Origin: Phyto melanocephala
Lineage: Eukaryota > Arthropoda > Insecta > Diptera > Rhinophoridae
Reading direction: 5' to 3'
NCBI GenBank assembly: GCA_941918925.1
Contig: OW799236.1
Coordinates: forward strand, 16,219,474-16,283,473
Length of the DNA stretch: 64,000 nucleotides
The notes beneath the pieces were generated by a model that was not told where the DNA came from, did no database searches, and saw only the letters and a list, made by a program, of their open reading frames with translations. This document shows positions 1 through 10,867 of this stretch, piece by piece (within the stretch, counting starts at the first letter, position 1; every line of letters begins with the position of its first letter). The translations under genes and the position numbers were made by a program.

Positions 1-940
1 TGGGGTAAATAAATTTTTATAAGGAAACCAACTAATTTCATCTTATTCTACACCCTTTTAGGTACCAGAATCCACTCTTAAGTCCAAACCCGTTTTTTGA
101 TACACTCGGTGACCTTTTTTCGGATATGTGCAATGTCTTAAGCTTTTTAATTGTTGATGGTAAATACATATAGCTTTACTATACTTACTCTATTACTCAC
201 TTATTGTTCACTTTAATTTAATTGAACCTGGTAATCACTTGAAGCCGACTGATATAAAATAAATGCTATTATTTGCACAAAAATAGATTCCAGAACTAGC
301 TAATATCAAAGTCATGACTATAGTATTCAAAAGTGTGCATTAATTTATTAATAATTTTAACAGAAAACCGAATATTTTAAATGTTAATAAAACGCTAAAT
401 AAATTAATTTATTAACAATATTATGTTGATATTTTTGCACAAAACACTTTACTGGTAAAAAAAAATAATATTTTCCAAATAGTATTTTTCAAATTTAAAC
501 AAAATTATTCTCAAACCTAAATATTCTTAAAAAACATTCTTTAATTTCGAAATTCGTACAAAGAGTCTTTCTCTTTTTGAACTTATTTAATTCTTTTATT
601 TGAAGCCCCCACCAAACCAGCTAGATATCTTTTATTACTCCACGGCTTAAATAGCCCTTGAAAGTTATGTCGTTTTTCCTCAAACACTTTATAATGTGCC
701 GAATATTCACAGTAAATGTTAAAGTAGTTGTTGCTTTTAAAATATTCTCTTTCACTTTTAGTTATGCTTCATTTTTATTACAAGTTTTAAAGTTTGTTAA
801 GCATAGTGTGGAGTAATCGAAGTGGAAAACCAAATGCTTGACAGTGGTTCCTAAAATACTATTTACTTCATAGGGACTAAATAAGAAACTTATTAAAATT
901 GTAGTCAAATTAAATATTTAATTAACCTAAACTGAAATTT
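1..940. other. AT-rich stretch without recognisable genes
   Basis: No reading frame above background and no recognisable repeat end is seen here on either strand. The sequence is AT-rich with short homopolymer runs. The minisatellite that follows begins near 945. Confidence 0.6.
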
Positions 941-944
941 ACCT

Positions 945-1430
945 AAAGAACTGAATAACAATGATACCAGAAGTGAACTAGAACTAAGTTAGAACTGAGT
1001 TAGAACTAATCTAGAACTATTTTAAAACTGAACTAAACTAAAATTGAACTGGAACTAATTTAGGACTTGATTAAAGGTAAACTAAGGCTTAATATAAACT
1101 GAATTACAATTTAACCAGCAGGGGGCAAATTACGACATTCGTACGTGATCGAAAGTTGAAAATTCTTATTAGATTCTCTATACCTAAAGCACAGCGTACT
1201 CGATCATTCGAGTTAAATTTCGATCGTGATCGAATGCCGTAATTTGGCCCCAGAACCAAACAAGAACCAAATTAGAACCAAAATTAAACTGAACCAAAAT
1301 GGAATAACAACTTAATCAGAACTGTACAAAAACCAGGTAAGAGCTCATACAGAAACTAGAACTTAATTAAAACTAAGCTTAAATTAAAAAAGAATATAAA
1401 TAGAACTGAACCAGAAACTTTTCACTTTTG
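945..1430. repeat. Degenerate GAACT-type minisatellite
   Basis: Loose tandem variants of AACTGAACTAGAACTAA run through this stretch, with a spacing of roughly 10-12 bases and much divergence. A palindromic MITE-like element (1121-1251) sits in the middle, and the minisatellite resumes on its far side. Similar tracts occur near 6245-6440, 38125-38300, 40500-40700 and 40975-41060, and in reverse orientation at 63880-64000. It is non-coding. Confidence 0.65.
1121..1251. mobile_element. Palindromic MITE-like element, copy 1
   Basis: About 130 bp with inverted ends. It starts GGGGGCAAATTACGACATTC and ends with the near-complement GAATGCCGTAATTTGGCCCC. Inner CGATCGTGATCG-type blocks also pair, so the whole unit can fold back. 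Related units lie at 38333-38480 (decayed), 41213-41345 and 52944-53069. There is no coding capacity and no certain target duplication. The superfamily is unassigned. Confidence 0.6.
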
Positions 1431-2240
1431 GTGCCTAGAATAATAACAAATATTCATTTCCGACTGAATAAAGTACATAATTTCTGAAGGCTTATTGAAA
1501 CTAAGCTAAATTTAATAAAGAATTTAAATAGAACTGTAATTTCCCCAATATTTATTTCCGACCACATAAGGTACGAAATTTCTGAAGGCTTATGACTAGA
1601 AGAGTCAATTAAGTAATTTTCATCGGTATGTCTGTTGAAATCGTCTTTTAGAAACCCCTAGATGTTGCACAGATCTGCGTATAGTATCCGTCTTATGGAA
1701 ATATCAGGGCATAAAACGCTATTGAAACCCAGCAAAATCACTCCATAGGTTTTTGAGATTTGAGCAAACAAACACGACTACCACTGTGTGTATCACATTT
1801 AAAAAAATCCTAGCTTTTTAGCCCTAGAATTATTTGTAGACATCTATGTATCAATTTGTAGATATGATATGCCTCTGGAGCAATTTGTGAAAAAAATTTC
1901 GGTAAATAGGTCGCTAATAGTCAAAGTTATAGGAAAAAAAATTTTACAAAAATATATATTGTTTTTAAATATCAAGTTGCTAAAGGTCCTAAATCATTTT
2001 TGGACAGGATAAAGATACTAAAATACAAATTACAGTCTAAAAAACTATAGGTAAGAAATATTTAAAAACCGGTGTGAAACTAGTCGAGATATAAGCAAAA
2101 TAATAAAACTACTTCTGGGTGTTTGTGAAAATTTAAAAACGAAAATCGACTTTTTCTGCTTCTGGACAACAGAGAGAAGTGATTTGAGTATCGACAAAAA
2201 GAGTTTGTCTAAGCAAATATAATAGCGGATAAAATGATTA
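1412..2240 (+). repeat. Old dispersed repeat, Rep-C copy 1
   Basis: This stretch shares an ordered series of phrases with 28310-28947 and 33400-33760: a 'tctgaaggcttat' segment, a 'tctgttgaaatc' segment, then 'caaagttatagg', 'aaaatatatatt' and 'gagatataagca'. The opening also resembles the start of Rep-B (38759-39591, 45584-46416), so Rep-C is probably an older relative of Rep-B. No open frame is present. Confidence 0.5.
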
Positions 2241-2376
2241 AAATTCTAAAATGATCGCCACTGCAAAACGGATTACAATAAATGTAGATGTCGATTCACA
2301 AGCTCGTATTGTAACATGCTTTCCTGGTCCAAATCCAGCATTTGCACAAAAATTTTTTTTATGCAACTCCATTTTT

Positions 2377-2580
2377 TTAAATTCTGGATATTGTTGATTT
2401 GTGCACTTTATATTCATCGCAAATCACTTCTACAGATATGCCCATTTCAAGCTTATTACGAATATCACTTTTTTCTGTAATTGCAAGTTTTACCAATTTT
2501 GTAATCACCGGCATTTGATTCAATGTAAACCTTTCACGAAAAGAGATTCTTTCAACTGAGTACATATCTACAAAAAACAA
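2377..2580 (-). pseudogene. Pogo/Tigger-type transposase N-terminus (relic)
   Basis: The 67-residue frame contains a CENP-B-N-like helix-turn-helix: residues ~34-67 read ITEKSDIRNKLEMGISVEV then ICDEYKVHKSTISRI, the usual pattern of a charged first helix, 'I..EY.V.KSTISRI' recognition helix and serine-rich turn. A TAA directly follows the recognition helix where the family normally continues, so this is a truncated relic. The frame starts about 230 bp inside a plausible pogo-type end at 2812, which fits a transposase 5' region. Only the HTH domain is recognisable; the DDE catalytic part is not present nearby. A generic HTH of another Tc1-like family is the main alternative. Confidence 0.45.
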
Positions 2581-2812
2581 GAGCCAAACGCATATTTCAG
2601 TATTCTTGGAATAGCGGTAAAACTAAAGCTAAAAAATCTAAATAAAAAATATGTAAATAAAAATGACAAATTGATCATTTTGGGAGAAAAGTTGCTATAA
2701 CTGAGGTTTTTTTTAAATTTGCGTTAACTGAGTCAACAATGCAAACAATTTACGAATTGCACTAATCCAGGAGTTGCGCTTATCGAGGGTTGTGTTAAGA
2801 GAGGTGGCACTG
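2377..2812 (-). mobile_element. 5' fragment of a pogo-like DNA transposon
   Basis: Read on the minus strand, the element would begin CAGTGCCACCTCTCTTAAC immediately after a TA (2813-2814). CAGT plus a TA target is typical of pogo/Tigger ends. The HTH frame lies just downstream on the same strand. No matching opposite end was found at lower coordinates, so the copy looks 3'-truncated. Confidence 0.4.
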
Positions 2813-2814
2813 TA

Positions 2815-5800
2815 CAGCAAACTGTGTTAAAATTCAAGATAAAAGATGACGTAAGAAAGCAAAATGGTTAAAAAATGGCAAAAACATTAAATCTGAAATT
2901 TTGCTCAAGCCACGATTTGGTCACTTTACATTATTGTGAATGTTAAGGCACTTTTGAATATAACACTCTCACTAGCTGGCATTAAAGTTATACTCTTTTT
3001 GTCTTATTAGTAATAAATATTTTAGATTTATGAAAGGTTAATTTGATAGATTTTGTACAGACATTTATCAAATAAGTCTTTAATAAAGCTGAAATATTTA
3101 ATACTATCGTTAAAGTATTATAAAGTATATTTTAATTATTGGTTTCAGTTTTAATGACTCGTTTCTTTTAATTTGTATAAAAAATTCACTAAAAAAATTT
3201 CATGGTTTTTTTTCTAATTTTAATGTTAACAAAAATAACATAACAATCCGGTTATTGAAACCGGTTTTACGGGTAAAAAACCAAAAACCGGTTTATTTTA
3301 AAACTGAGAGTTTTCCAGGTAATCGAAAAACTGTTTTTTTTATATCCCGAATATTCGCTTACTCTACTTAGATATAAAAAAGCTATAATCAAATAGAACA
3401 AAAGCTTAAATTAACTAGATTTATTCTTGCTTGTTTAAGTAAAAAGCTTGCCCTCTTTAAGAACTGCTAATTCAGGAGGCTTAAACGTCTTAGCACTAAA
3501 GTTCAACAAAAGAATTGAAAACAAACAGGATTGGAGTGGGTACCATAACACAATATAATGATACTTGTTTTAAATAAAAACCATTGCTTTTGTATGAAAT
3601 ATCAGGAAGAGTTTGGTGGTAGGGAATACAAAATAAAGGCTACAAGACCCTGCAAAAATAATACTGGCCGTCACTTGCCAAAACAGCACTACCTCTTCTA
3701 GACTCTTAATACATTGTAGGCAAATTCAATGCTGTGTTCAGTGAACAAATCCCAATACGATTACTTGTGCTTGTTGTTTAGGAGGATTTTTGATAAAACT
3801 GTAGAAGTAGGAGATAGAAAAACAAAGAAAATGACAACAACGACAAAAGGTAAATGACCATGGTGTAGAAATAAATACTTTTTATTTAATTCAAAGTTAA
3901 GAGACTCACTGATGTGTATGAAATTTATATTAAAATTGTGCTTTATTAAAGGGAGACAAACAGAAAGGAAAGACACTTTAAATAAGATCATACTTAAACT
4001 TGACTTTTAGTTTGGAGAACATGAATTAAAAAGTTAAGTTAAATATAAAAAACAGATAACAGAAACAGACTTTATTCAAGCTTAAGACTAGGAAATCAAA
4101 TAAGACGATAAAACTATTTTAAATCAAATTAAATTTTTTTAAAAAAATTTCTCTTAAAAACGAAAAGACTCATCATACTTTTATTTATATAATTGGCATT
4201 GCAGCAACAAAATTAATTCCATTTCTCAACCACAAACTCCAATTTGCCTTAATGTTTGAAGATTATAAAAAAAACTATAATTTTGCAGCATAAATATAAA
4301 ATCCTTAAGTTGTTTGTTGCTCGTGCGTTAATTTCTATATTGCGTGTGGAATTTTCTTAGTAAATTTCAAAAGAAAAAATGAAACAAAAAAGAAAAACAT
4401 TTAAAGAAATTACATTTGAATATTCAACATGTGTGAGCGCACAATTTCTTTTACTTTTGCACCAAATAAGAAATAAAATATACATAAATTGTTAAAACTA
4501 AAACACGCGGTACTTTGGGATACAACAAATGCGTGTTAAGGCAACATTTGCCGATACAAAACCAAGCAGCAACAAAGAAAAAACTACATGTAATAAAATT
4601 TAGAATATGTTTAGAAGAAAGAGAGAGAGATTTAGAATTATAGGAAAATAAAGTAGATGATAACAAGAACTAAATAATAAGGAAACTATTCTATAAGAAT
4701 ATTAAGAAGCTGAAATATCAGCTGGGGCTAGGGTAAAGGAAAATTGAATCACTTATAAAAAACTAGTAAAACACAAATGAACTAAAACAAAATTGAAAAT
4801 GATTTAGCATTTAAAAACAACTAAACGAAATGGTATGCGTTGTTATGAAATGCAACTGAAACAGGACAGAAATAAAATTTGCTACAATACTTTTAAGTAA
4901 ACTAGAACTTGAGCAGAACTCAGGAGGTACTTTTTTTTAATGATTTTGGTACTCTTTTCGACTCCTTTCTTTCCCCAGTAAATTCAAGACCACCGATCGG
5001 CATTCCATGGCGCCCAAGACTAGCAAATAATTCCATACTGTAGCATTCGAAAAACAGAAAATCAAAGTCTATTTCCAATGACACTTTAAGGTAAAAATCA
5101 TCCATGTATCATCTACTTTGAACATAATCATGATTTGAACTCATGCATTCACTTTTTCTTTAAAATGTATTTTTTTTCTGGGCTATTATACAATTTTTAT
5201 TGTGAGAATTATAATTTTTTAATACCGACTACATATTTATACTCCAAAATTAAATACTTTTATTTACAGAATTTAAATTTGGAATATAAATACCGCAAAA
5301 TTCTTCTATTATATAAACAACAATATCATAACTTATAACCGTGATTGCCGTCTATTCTCATCAGTCCTTTGGAATTGCCACCATCTTCAGTAGACTGGCA
5401 TCACTTATAGAAACCCCATTATATACATGGCTGCTAAAGATATTTGATTTTCTACTAGCAAATTCTAGACATTCGTAGTTCCTGCGTTTTTACCGTGACA
5501 ACCTTCAGGAACATTTAAAAAAAATCTTCATCTTTTTCAGGTGATATTTAATATTTCCATGTTCGTAATTAAAGTAGTTGTATGCCTCACTATACTCCGA
5601 TTCAATCAGAGTATTTTTTCCCCTTTTGGTCAAAGGCTTTCTTGAGCCCTATATGAGTCTCTTAACAGGTTTATTGAGATTATCCACTGCTTGCACTCAT
5701 CCATCAGCCAGTGAAATTCTGAGTTCTGGTTGACTGAATGGCGCATCAATCCAAACTATGTATACGGGTTTCTTCACCTCTTGTGTAAAAGCACTACTAT

Positions 5801-6240
5801 TGTGATTCTCTTTCACGCATTTTATAATCCACTGGTTATCAAATGCAATTAAAGGTACCCTACCCAAAATGTTGATTTCAACAAGAAAGTAGGAGGATTC
5901 ACTGTAGGATGAAATTGGAAGTAGAAACAAACGTACTCTGAGCCCAAACAAAATCTGATTGGATTTTGCTACTCAAAAGTATTTGTACGTAGAAAGAAAA
6001 TGAAACCGAAATGGGTTTTATAAGTATATGTACAATGTTTATTTGAATGTAAAAAAAATAGGAGATTGGATAAAGTGCTTACCGAACAGATCAGAGATAT
6101 GTTAAGAACAACACAAAAAACGGCCACTCCAACAGGTAAATTAAGGCATGCAAAAAACCAGCTATCACCGCCTGATAGATTTTCACAAAATCCTACAGAC
6201 TTAAGGAGCAGGATTAATATTTAAGTGATAGTGAAAGTGA
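2815..6240. other. Long AT-rich stretch with no supported gene
   Basis: Several short frames occur (for example 3761-3991, 4451-4666, 4920-5105 and 5697-5951, all minus) but none shows a domain, a clear codon pattern or a start context. The only patterned piece is the AACCGG-rich segment at 3245-3345. Otherwise the stretch is A/T homopolymers and simple sequence. Confidence 0.5.
3245..3345. repeat. AACCGGTTT-rich fragment related to the hAT-like element
   Basis: CCGGTTATTGAAACCGGTTT and further AAACCGG/CCGGTTT words occur within 100 bp. The same words are clustered near both ends of the hAT-like element at 28948-29997 and nowhere else in the window, so this may be a subterminal scrap of that family. 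No terminal sequence or target duplication is left. Confidence 0.4.
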
Positions 6241-6244
6241 AACA

Positions 6245-6440
6245 TAATTGAAACATGACCAAAAACAAACTGGTTTGGACCTTCGCTAGAACTCAAATAA
6301 AACTATATTTGAAACAAGATGGAACTGTACTGGCACAAAACTAAAAATGAAATAAAACTGAACTTAAATAGAAGTTAAATAAATATAAAGTTCAACTGTT
6401 TAAATATAGGACTAAAATTAAATTAAGTTGAAATGATTCC
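6245..6440. repeat. Degenerate GAACT-type minisatellite
   Basis: Runs of loosely repeated 'aaactgaact' and 'gaaacaagatggaact' words, as at 945-1430. More decayed than the first tract. Confidence 0.45.
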
Positions 6441-6626
6441 GCCAACCCTCGTTTTTTTCCTAAACCCATATTAACTATGAACGTACAAAATTTGCTTCTA
6501 CTCCGTTTGTCACAAATGTTAGTTTTTGATTTTTTAGCTAGGCCCGGCATGCATTGCCCATCTTCCTAATAACAGTGGTCTGCAAAAAATTGGTTCCTGA
6601 ACATAAATATGTGGAGTATAGTGATC

Positions 6627-6767
6627 TTAACTCGTTAAATTTAAATCCGCTTTTAGTTTTCGCATATCACGTACATATTTTGTTTTTTGGGCATGGCTAA
6701 TATATTCTCCTAAACAAGGAGACCATGATAACTTATCTTTATATAACTCTTTAGCGGCTTGTTCCAT
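6627..6767 (-). CDS. Small unassigned ORF, 46 aa, possibly a mobile-element scrap
   Basis: An ATG frame of 46 codons ending in TAA reads MEQAAKELYKDKLSWSPCLG, then EYISHAQKTKYVRDMRKLKA and a short end. Its amino-acid composition is unlike the Phe/Leu/Ile/Lys noise typical of this AT-rich window: it is balanced, has a central SWSPCLGEY patch and a basic C-terminal half. I do not recognise the family. It lies 0.8 kb from the transposon protein relic at 7552-8042 but on the opposite strand. It may be a fragment of a transposon protein or a single exon; nothing around it (promoter, splice sites) decides this. Confidence 0.25.
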   Translation of the reverse strand: MEQAAKELYKDKLSWSPCLGEYISHAQKTKYVRDMRKLKADLNLTS

Positions 6768-6769
6768 TT

Positions 6770-7550
6770 GAATGATTCAAAGACGAAAAGATGAGAGATA
6801 AAATTATCTTTAAGTCAACACCATAAAATTTTTTTCCGTTTTCCACTGTTTCGGAGTTATTCAGGAATTGGTGGCAAAAAAAAATTATTTTTAATAAAAA
6901 AAATTTTTTTTTTGTGTTTTAAAACTCGTAAAAGACTCAAAACGGCAAATATTTTACAGTTTCGTACTTATTCGGAAAATTAGGTATACTTGAAGTAAAA
7001 TAAGTTATAAATGATGAAAATCAATTTCCAAATGTTGATTTTATGCATAATTAAGTGCAGGTACCTACTTTGACATACATGTAACACAATAATGGGCAAC
7101 GTACTGGCTTTTTGCGGTTCTGGTAAAAAACCACAACATACAAATATTGTGATATTTCTTCGGTCAAGATTAATAAGAGCATATGTATACATTATTTACG
7201 ATTGGGTAAACCATGAACAAAATAAATTTTCTCTACCTTCATACACACTTGGATCGCATAAATAGCATGTTACTGAGTGAAGTATTTTCCTTAAGTAAAC
7301 TACGGACATATCTAGAAAGTTATTAAAACTAAAGAGTTATTGTATAGTTTTCATTATATTTTTTGTTAAGTGAAAGATTCTTTCTTAGTTTCATTGATTT
7401 TTTTATGGTGCAAAAACATATAATTGCTTTTACTGAATAAAAATCTTCACAATATCATTTGTTTTAGGTTAAAAAGATTGTCATTGTAAGGCGATTTTAT
7501 AATTGACTTACACCGAAAAAAAATGACTACCATAATGAAAAGTCTTGCTA
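6770..7550. other. AT-rich spacer, nothing recognised
   Basis: Homopolymer-rich sequence without a supported frame, repeat end or RNA gene. Confidence 0.5.
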
Positions 7551-7551
7551 A

Positions 7552-8042
7552 CATTATCTTGGACTTGTTATAGACGAAGGAGGGAAAAGTTGGATCCCAA
7601 ATACATGTTGCAAAACATGTGCAGTAACTCTGACAGGTTGGTTGAAAGGGAATAAAAAATCATTACGGCTTAGTCAGCCAAGGATCTGAAGGGAGCCAAA
7701 AAAAATTATAAATGACTTTTTTTGTATGACAAAAGACAAAGGGTTTTCTAGAAAAGCTAAATATAAAATAATATATTTTGATATTTTTTCGGTCCAAAGG
7801 CCAATTCCTCGAAATAAAAATCTAATAGCGTCAGTTCCACCTTCGGATGCACAAACTGACGTATCATCTAATATTTCCCAATCACCATCTACAAAATCAA
7901 ATGAAGTTTTATCCAGCAGTTCATCTAGTCTAATAAAAGAACCACATCGACTTAATTTGTTGAAATGATAAATGATCTCGTACGCGGTTTGCAGCTTTCG
8001 AAATATAAGCCCTAACTTTTAGGTTCCAATGTTCGAGCTCCC
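7552..8042 (+). pseudogene. Relic of a transposon-type zinc-binding protein
   Basis: One frame reads from HYLGLVIDEGGKSW through WIPNTCCKTCAVTLTGWLKG, SQPRI-stop-REPKK, NDFFCMTKDKG and KIIYFDIFSVQRPIPRNKNL to a Ser-rich linker. After a shift it continues as LNDLVRGLQLSKYKP then LLGS. The layout is C..C, W, 'P-I-W-RE', 'D-F/Y-FC', 'I-Y-P', 'RP-IP', then 'LNDLVRDL-LSK'. I recognise this as an N-terminal region shared by uncharacterised, transposon-like proteins of aphids, hydra and other animals. The TGA sits where that family has Trp. It is interrupted at 8043 by Rep-A sequence, so only the N-terminal part remains. The role in the family is not known to me. Confidence 0.55.
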
Positions 8043-8558
8043 GACTTTTTATACCCGCCACAAAAAAAAATGGTGGGGGTATATTCATTTTGCCATTTCG
8101 TTTGTAACACATCGAAATATCCATTTTCTACCCAATAAATTATATATTTTCTGAATCGGGTTTCATTTCATGACGATCTAGCTATGTCCGTCCGTCTGTC
8201 CGAAAAAGTTAGAGGGCTCGTATTTTGCCAGAATATTTCCTATACACAAGGTTTAGGTTAGGTAGAACAGGCAGCTGTTGTACAGCTCACTTGGGTCCAT
8301 TATATTGATCCCTTTGTGATACCTGAATAGAAAAGTAAGAATAGAATAGAAAAGAAGCAGACAGGTCCAGAGTCTCCGGCGGGAAACAAACCCGCAACCC
8401 CTAAGCTAGCAGAACAACACACTGCTGACTAGTCCATCGGGGCACCCATACACAAGGTTTGTTTTGTATTGAAAATTTTAGGAAGAGAGTTATAGCTCGT
8501 AATAGAAGAGTAGGTCAGAAAAACCGTTTTCTTCCAACATCGAATAAAATGGAATTGT
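8043..8558 (-). repeat. Rep-A 3'-end fragment, split by a SINE
   Basis: On the minus strand this matches the last ~400 bp of Rep-A as seen at 61160-61528: the 'gagctataactctctt' block, the GACGGACGGACATAGCTAG motif, 'gatatttcgatgtgttac' and the terminal 'ggtggcgggtataaaaa'. It is interrupted by the SINE at 8255-8447, whose 13-bp target duplication lies within Rep-A. The Rep-A copy was therefore there first. Confidence 0.7.
8255..8447 (-). mobile_element. tRNA-derived SINE, copy 1 (with target duplication)
   Basis: Read on the minus strand it begins TGCCCCGATGGACTAGTCAG, which is an RNA polymerase III A-box region (GGACTAGTCAG). A B-box-like GGGTTTGTTTCCCGCC follows; in the sister copy at 50978 this is the canonical GGTTCGATTCC. 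After the tRNA-like head come a non-tRNA body and a short CTACC-type tail. It is flanked by a perfect 13-bp duplication ATACACAAGGTTT (8242-8254 and 8448-8460), the hallmark of LINE-driven insertion. Copies: 10555-10760, 40305-40488, 50978-51197, and a plus-strand scrap at 12257-12345. Confidence 0.85.
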
Positions 8559-8559
8559 A

Positions 8560-9406
8560 AAAATTTATGAAGCATGAAGAAGAAGTTGAAAAAAATTTAA
8601 CTTGTATTGGCATACATAAAAGCACTCGAAACTTGTAAGATGTACATAAAACTTTGTTAAAATCGATGGCATACGAACAAACACGTCTCTTTTATATATA
8701 ATATAAATTTAGCTTTGAAAAATATTTATTTTATTATTTATACTCCTTCGTACTTTAGGAAAGTAAAATTTAGTCAACATAAGTTGCATGTAAATAAAAC
8801 AACAGAATAAAGAAAAATATGTAGAACCTCAAACATTACAAGCACTAACATAAGAACTATTGCCACTACTACAATCACAACATGTTTAACATTTCTTTTC
8901 CTTCTAGCGCGATTAGATGCGTATGTTCACACACATGTTTCCTTTTATTTGCCAGACTTGCTAAAGTTTTTGTAATTTGCATACACTTATCTAACCTAAG
9001 ATTAAATAGAAATTGACAGCTTTCCACTAGGTTGTTTTTATAATAAACCATATTTAGTATATAACATTGTAATAATGTTAAGTTTTTTTTTTGAATTTAG
9101 GGTACATTTTTCTTTATAAATTATCTAAAGTGTGTTCAATACCTTTCGTTTTAATAGTTGTAATGGCAGCATTTCGTAATTGTCTCTCATAAATAATATT
9201 AATTACACTTTAAATCTTGTCACCTGAATAGTTTTTCGAATAACAGTGGTATTTTGTTTGCTCCGGAGTTGAACAATTTCTTTGATTTAAATTAGAAGAG
9301 AATACATAACGATATTTTCAAAGCCCTTGACAATACTTTCATGCCTTTCAATTATTTCTCTTTTGCATATGAAAATGTTTTATAAAAACCTTGTAACGCC
9401 TATACA
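8560..9406. other. AT-rich spacer, nothing recognised
   Basis: No supported reading frame, RNA gene or repeat end. Confidence 0.5.
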
Positions 9407-9518
9407 TAATGGGTGATTTATTGTGAGGTTTGATTTTCAATAGGCTTTTTGATAGTAAACGCATGACTTTTGTCAAACTGCTTTGCCACTTTTGTTCAGT
9501 ATCGTTTGGCAACTCATA

Positions 9519-10003
9519 ATGACAAGTCTCACGCCACAACAACGTCTGCAAATTGTGCAGCTGCATTACCAAAAACAAGCGTTCTTTGAGAAATATTTTT
9601 TCGCTGTTTTTTCTCAAATTTTTATTCAGTAATGGTGTATATTTCTGGCTCAATGCATAAGTTTAAAAGCAAATGTGCCGTATTTGGGCTCATGTGCAAC
9701 CATAACAGTACTAAAAGCTACCGTTTATTTGCAGGTGGAATCATTGGTCCCTATTTCTTTGGCTAATCGGAATGTTAGCATCCATTGTAATAAATAACTA
9801 TGTGCTTCCTGAAATGTAATGATATGAAATGAGCTCCTGTTTCAAAAGGAGAGCACTTCGAGCCCTGTAGCACTTAAAACAATGGACTTGTTAAGAAATC
9901 ACTTTGGTGTTCTTTCAATTGTACGTTTTGTTCCCGTAAATTGGGTAACTAAACAGTGCGATATCAAACCTTTTGACTATTTTCTCTGGGGATATATCTA
10001 TGG
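9519..10003 (+). pseudogene. Mariner-like transposase, N- and C-terminal pieces
   Basis: From the ATG at 9519 the frame reads MTSLTPQQRLQIVQLHYQ, the start of the first helix-turn-helix of this transposase type, and stops at 9632. From about 9731 another frame gives AGGIIGPYFF, the strand that precedes the second catalytic region. Next comes MDLLRNHFGV, and then VNW with CDIKPFDYFLWGY, the block around the last catalytic Asp. The first and second Asp regions are missing or unreadable, so there is no functional enzyme. A plus-strand scrap VRKLRTDFGRK follows at about 10034-10067 and belongs to a different mariner. Confidence 0.7.
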
Positions 10004-10067
10004 CTTAGAGCTAATGGTAATATTGCAAAATATGTGCGAAAATTACGCACGGATTTTGGAAGAAAAT

Positions 10068-10400
10068 AATGAATTGATGTTGATGGCGCTTCACGCCCAC
10101 TTTCTACCACAGCAGCAATAATCTCGGGTGTACGCACTGTTTTTGGCTTTTCACGCTTTGGTTAATCGATAAGGATGCCAGTTTCTTTCACTTTTTTTTA
10201 CAAGAAAACGAACATAAGGAGCTGACGGTGCTTTTCTTCTTTCAAAATGCGTACGCAATTTTCGCACACATTCTGCAACATTACAATGATTTTCAAAGTA
10301 ATGTCGCAATATTTCCCAGCGTTGTTCGTTCAGAGGAAGATTAAAACTAATTATCTGTTAAATCAGACATGAGCTAAGTGTTACCATTCACGAAATAAGC
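10068..10400 (-). pseudogene. Second mariner transposase N-terminus, reversed inside the first
   Basis: The minus strand reads LNEQRWEILRHYFENHCNVA, then ECVRKLRTHFERRKAPSAPY, and after a frameshift EKPKTVRTPEIIAAVVESGR and EAPSTS: a helix-turn-helix pair with the GRP-like linker region of a mariner transposase. The leader at 10330-10400 (complement of 'agctcatgtctgattt' and 'cttatttcgtgaatgg') matches the leaders of the elements at 42504-43039 and 51824-52691, so all three are one family. The catalytic half is absent. Confidence 0.65.
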
Positions 10401-10554
10401 ACTAGATGAAAAAAAAGAAGTTCGATGGCGAATCTTTTATAAAGCCTGACCTCTTTAGAAATATACGAGCTATGGTATCCCGAGATACCAGTCACTATCT
10501 CCGAACGAATTGCAGTAAATCGTAACATTTACTTGATATTATTTTCACACAGTA

Positions 10555-10760
10555 GGTAGGTAGGTAGAACCGGCAGCTGTTATTCAGCTCACTTGGGTCC
10601 ATTATATTGATCCCGTTTTGATACCTGAATAAAATAGAAAGAATGTTATAGAAAAGAAGAGAAGGAGAAGCAGAGCAGTCTAGAGTCTCTGGTTGGAATC
10701 GAACCAACAACCCACAGACAAGCAGTCCAGCTTACTACTGACTAGTTAACCGCGGCACCC
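10555..10760 (-). mobile_element. tRNA-derived SINE, copy 2
   Basis: Minus-strand head GGGTGCCGCGGTTAACTAGT with A-box-like sequence, B box GGTTCGATTCC (10694-10704 region), then the shared body and a CTACCTACCTAC tail. A 13-bp target duplication TTTTCACACAGTA flanks it (10542-10554 and 10761-10773). It lies inside the mariner-like element at 9409-10865, so it inserted later. Confidence 0.85.
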
Positions 10761-10867
10761 TTTTCACACAGTAAGTAGCATAAATTTATCTTCTAAACGA
10801 TAATAACAATTTTAAGTTAATCTTTAGTTTACATTTTAATTCAAACCTCACGATGAGTCACCCATTA

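Larger units (their letters stand above)
9409..10865 (+). mobile_element. Mariner/Tc1-like element with TA duplication and nested pieces
   Basis: Both ends read TAATGGGTGA inward (9407-9416 and, reversed, 10858-10867). After a few mismatches the inverted ends share TGAGGTTTGA. TA at 9407-9408 and 10866-10867 is the target duplication expected of the superfamily. Inside, in order: transposase N-terminus (+), transposase C-terminus (+), a reversed N-terminal piece of another mariner (10068-10400, minus) and a SINE (10555-10760, minus). It is a dead composite of about 1.46 kb; removal of the nested parts leaves roughly 0.9 kb. Confidence 0.75.

Noticed and set aside
5697..5951. 84-residue minus-strand frame with a mixed composition
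   Set aside because: The downstream continuation is full of stops and I recognise no domain; kept only as a possible old scrap.
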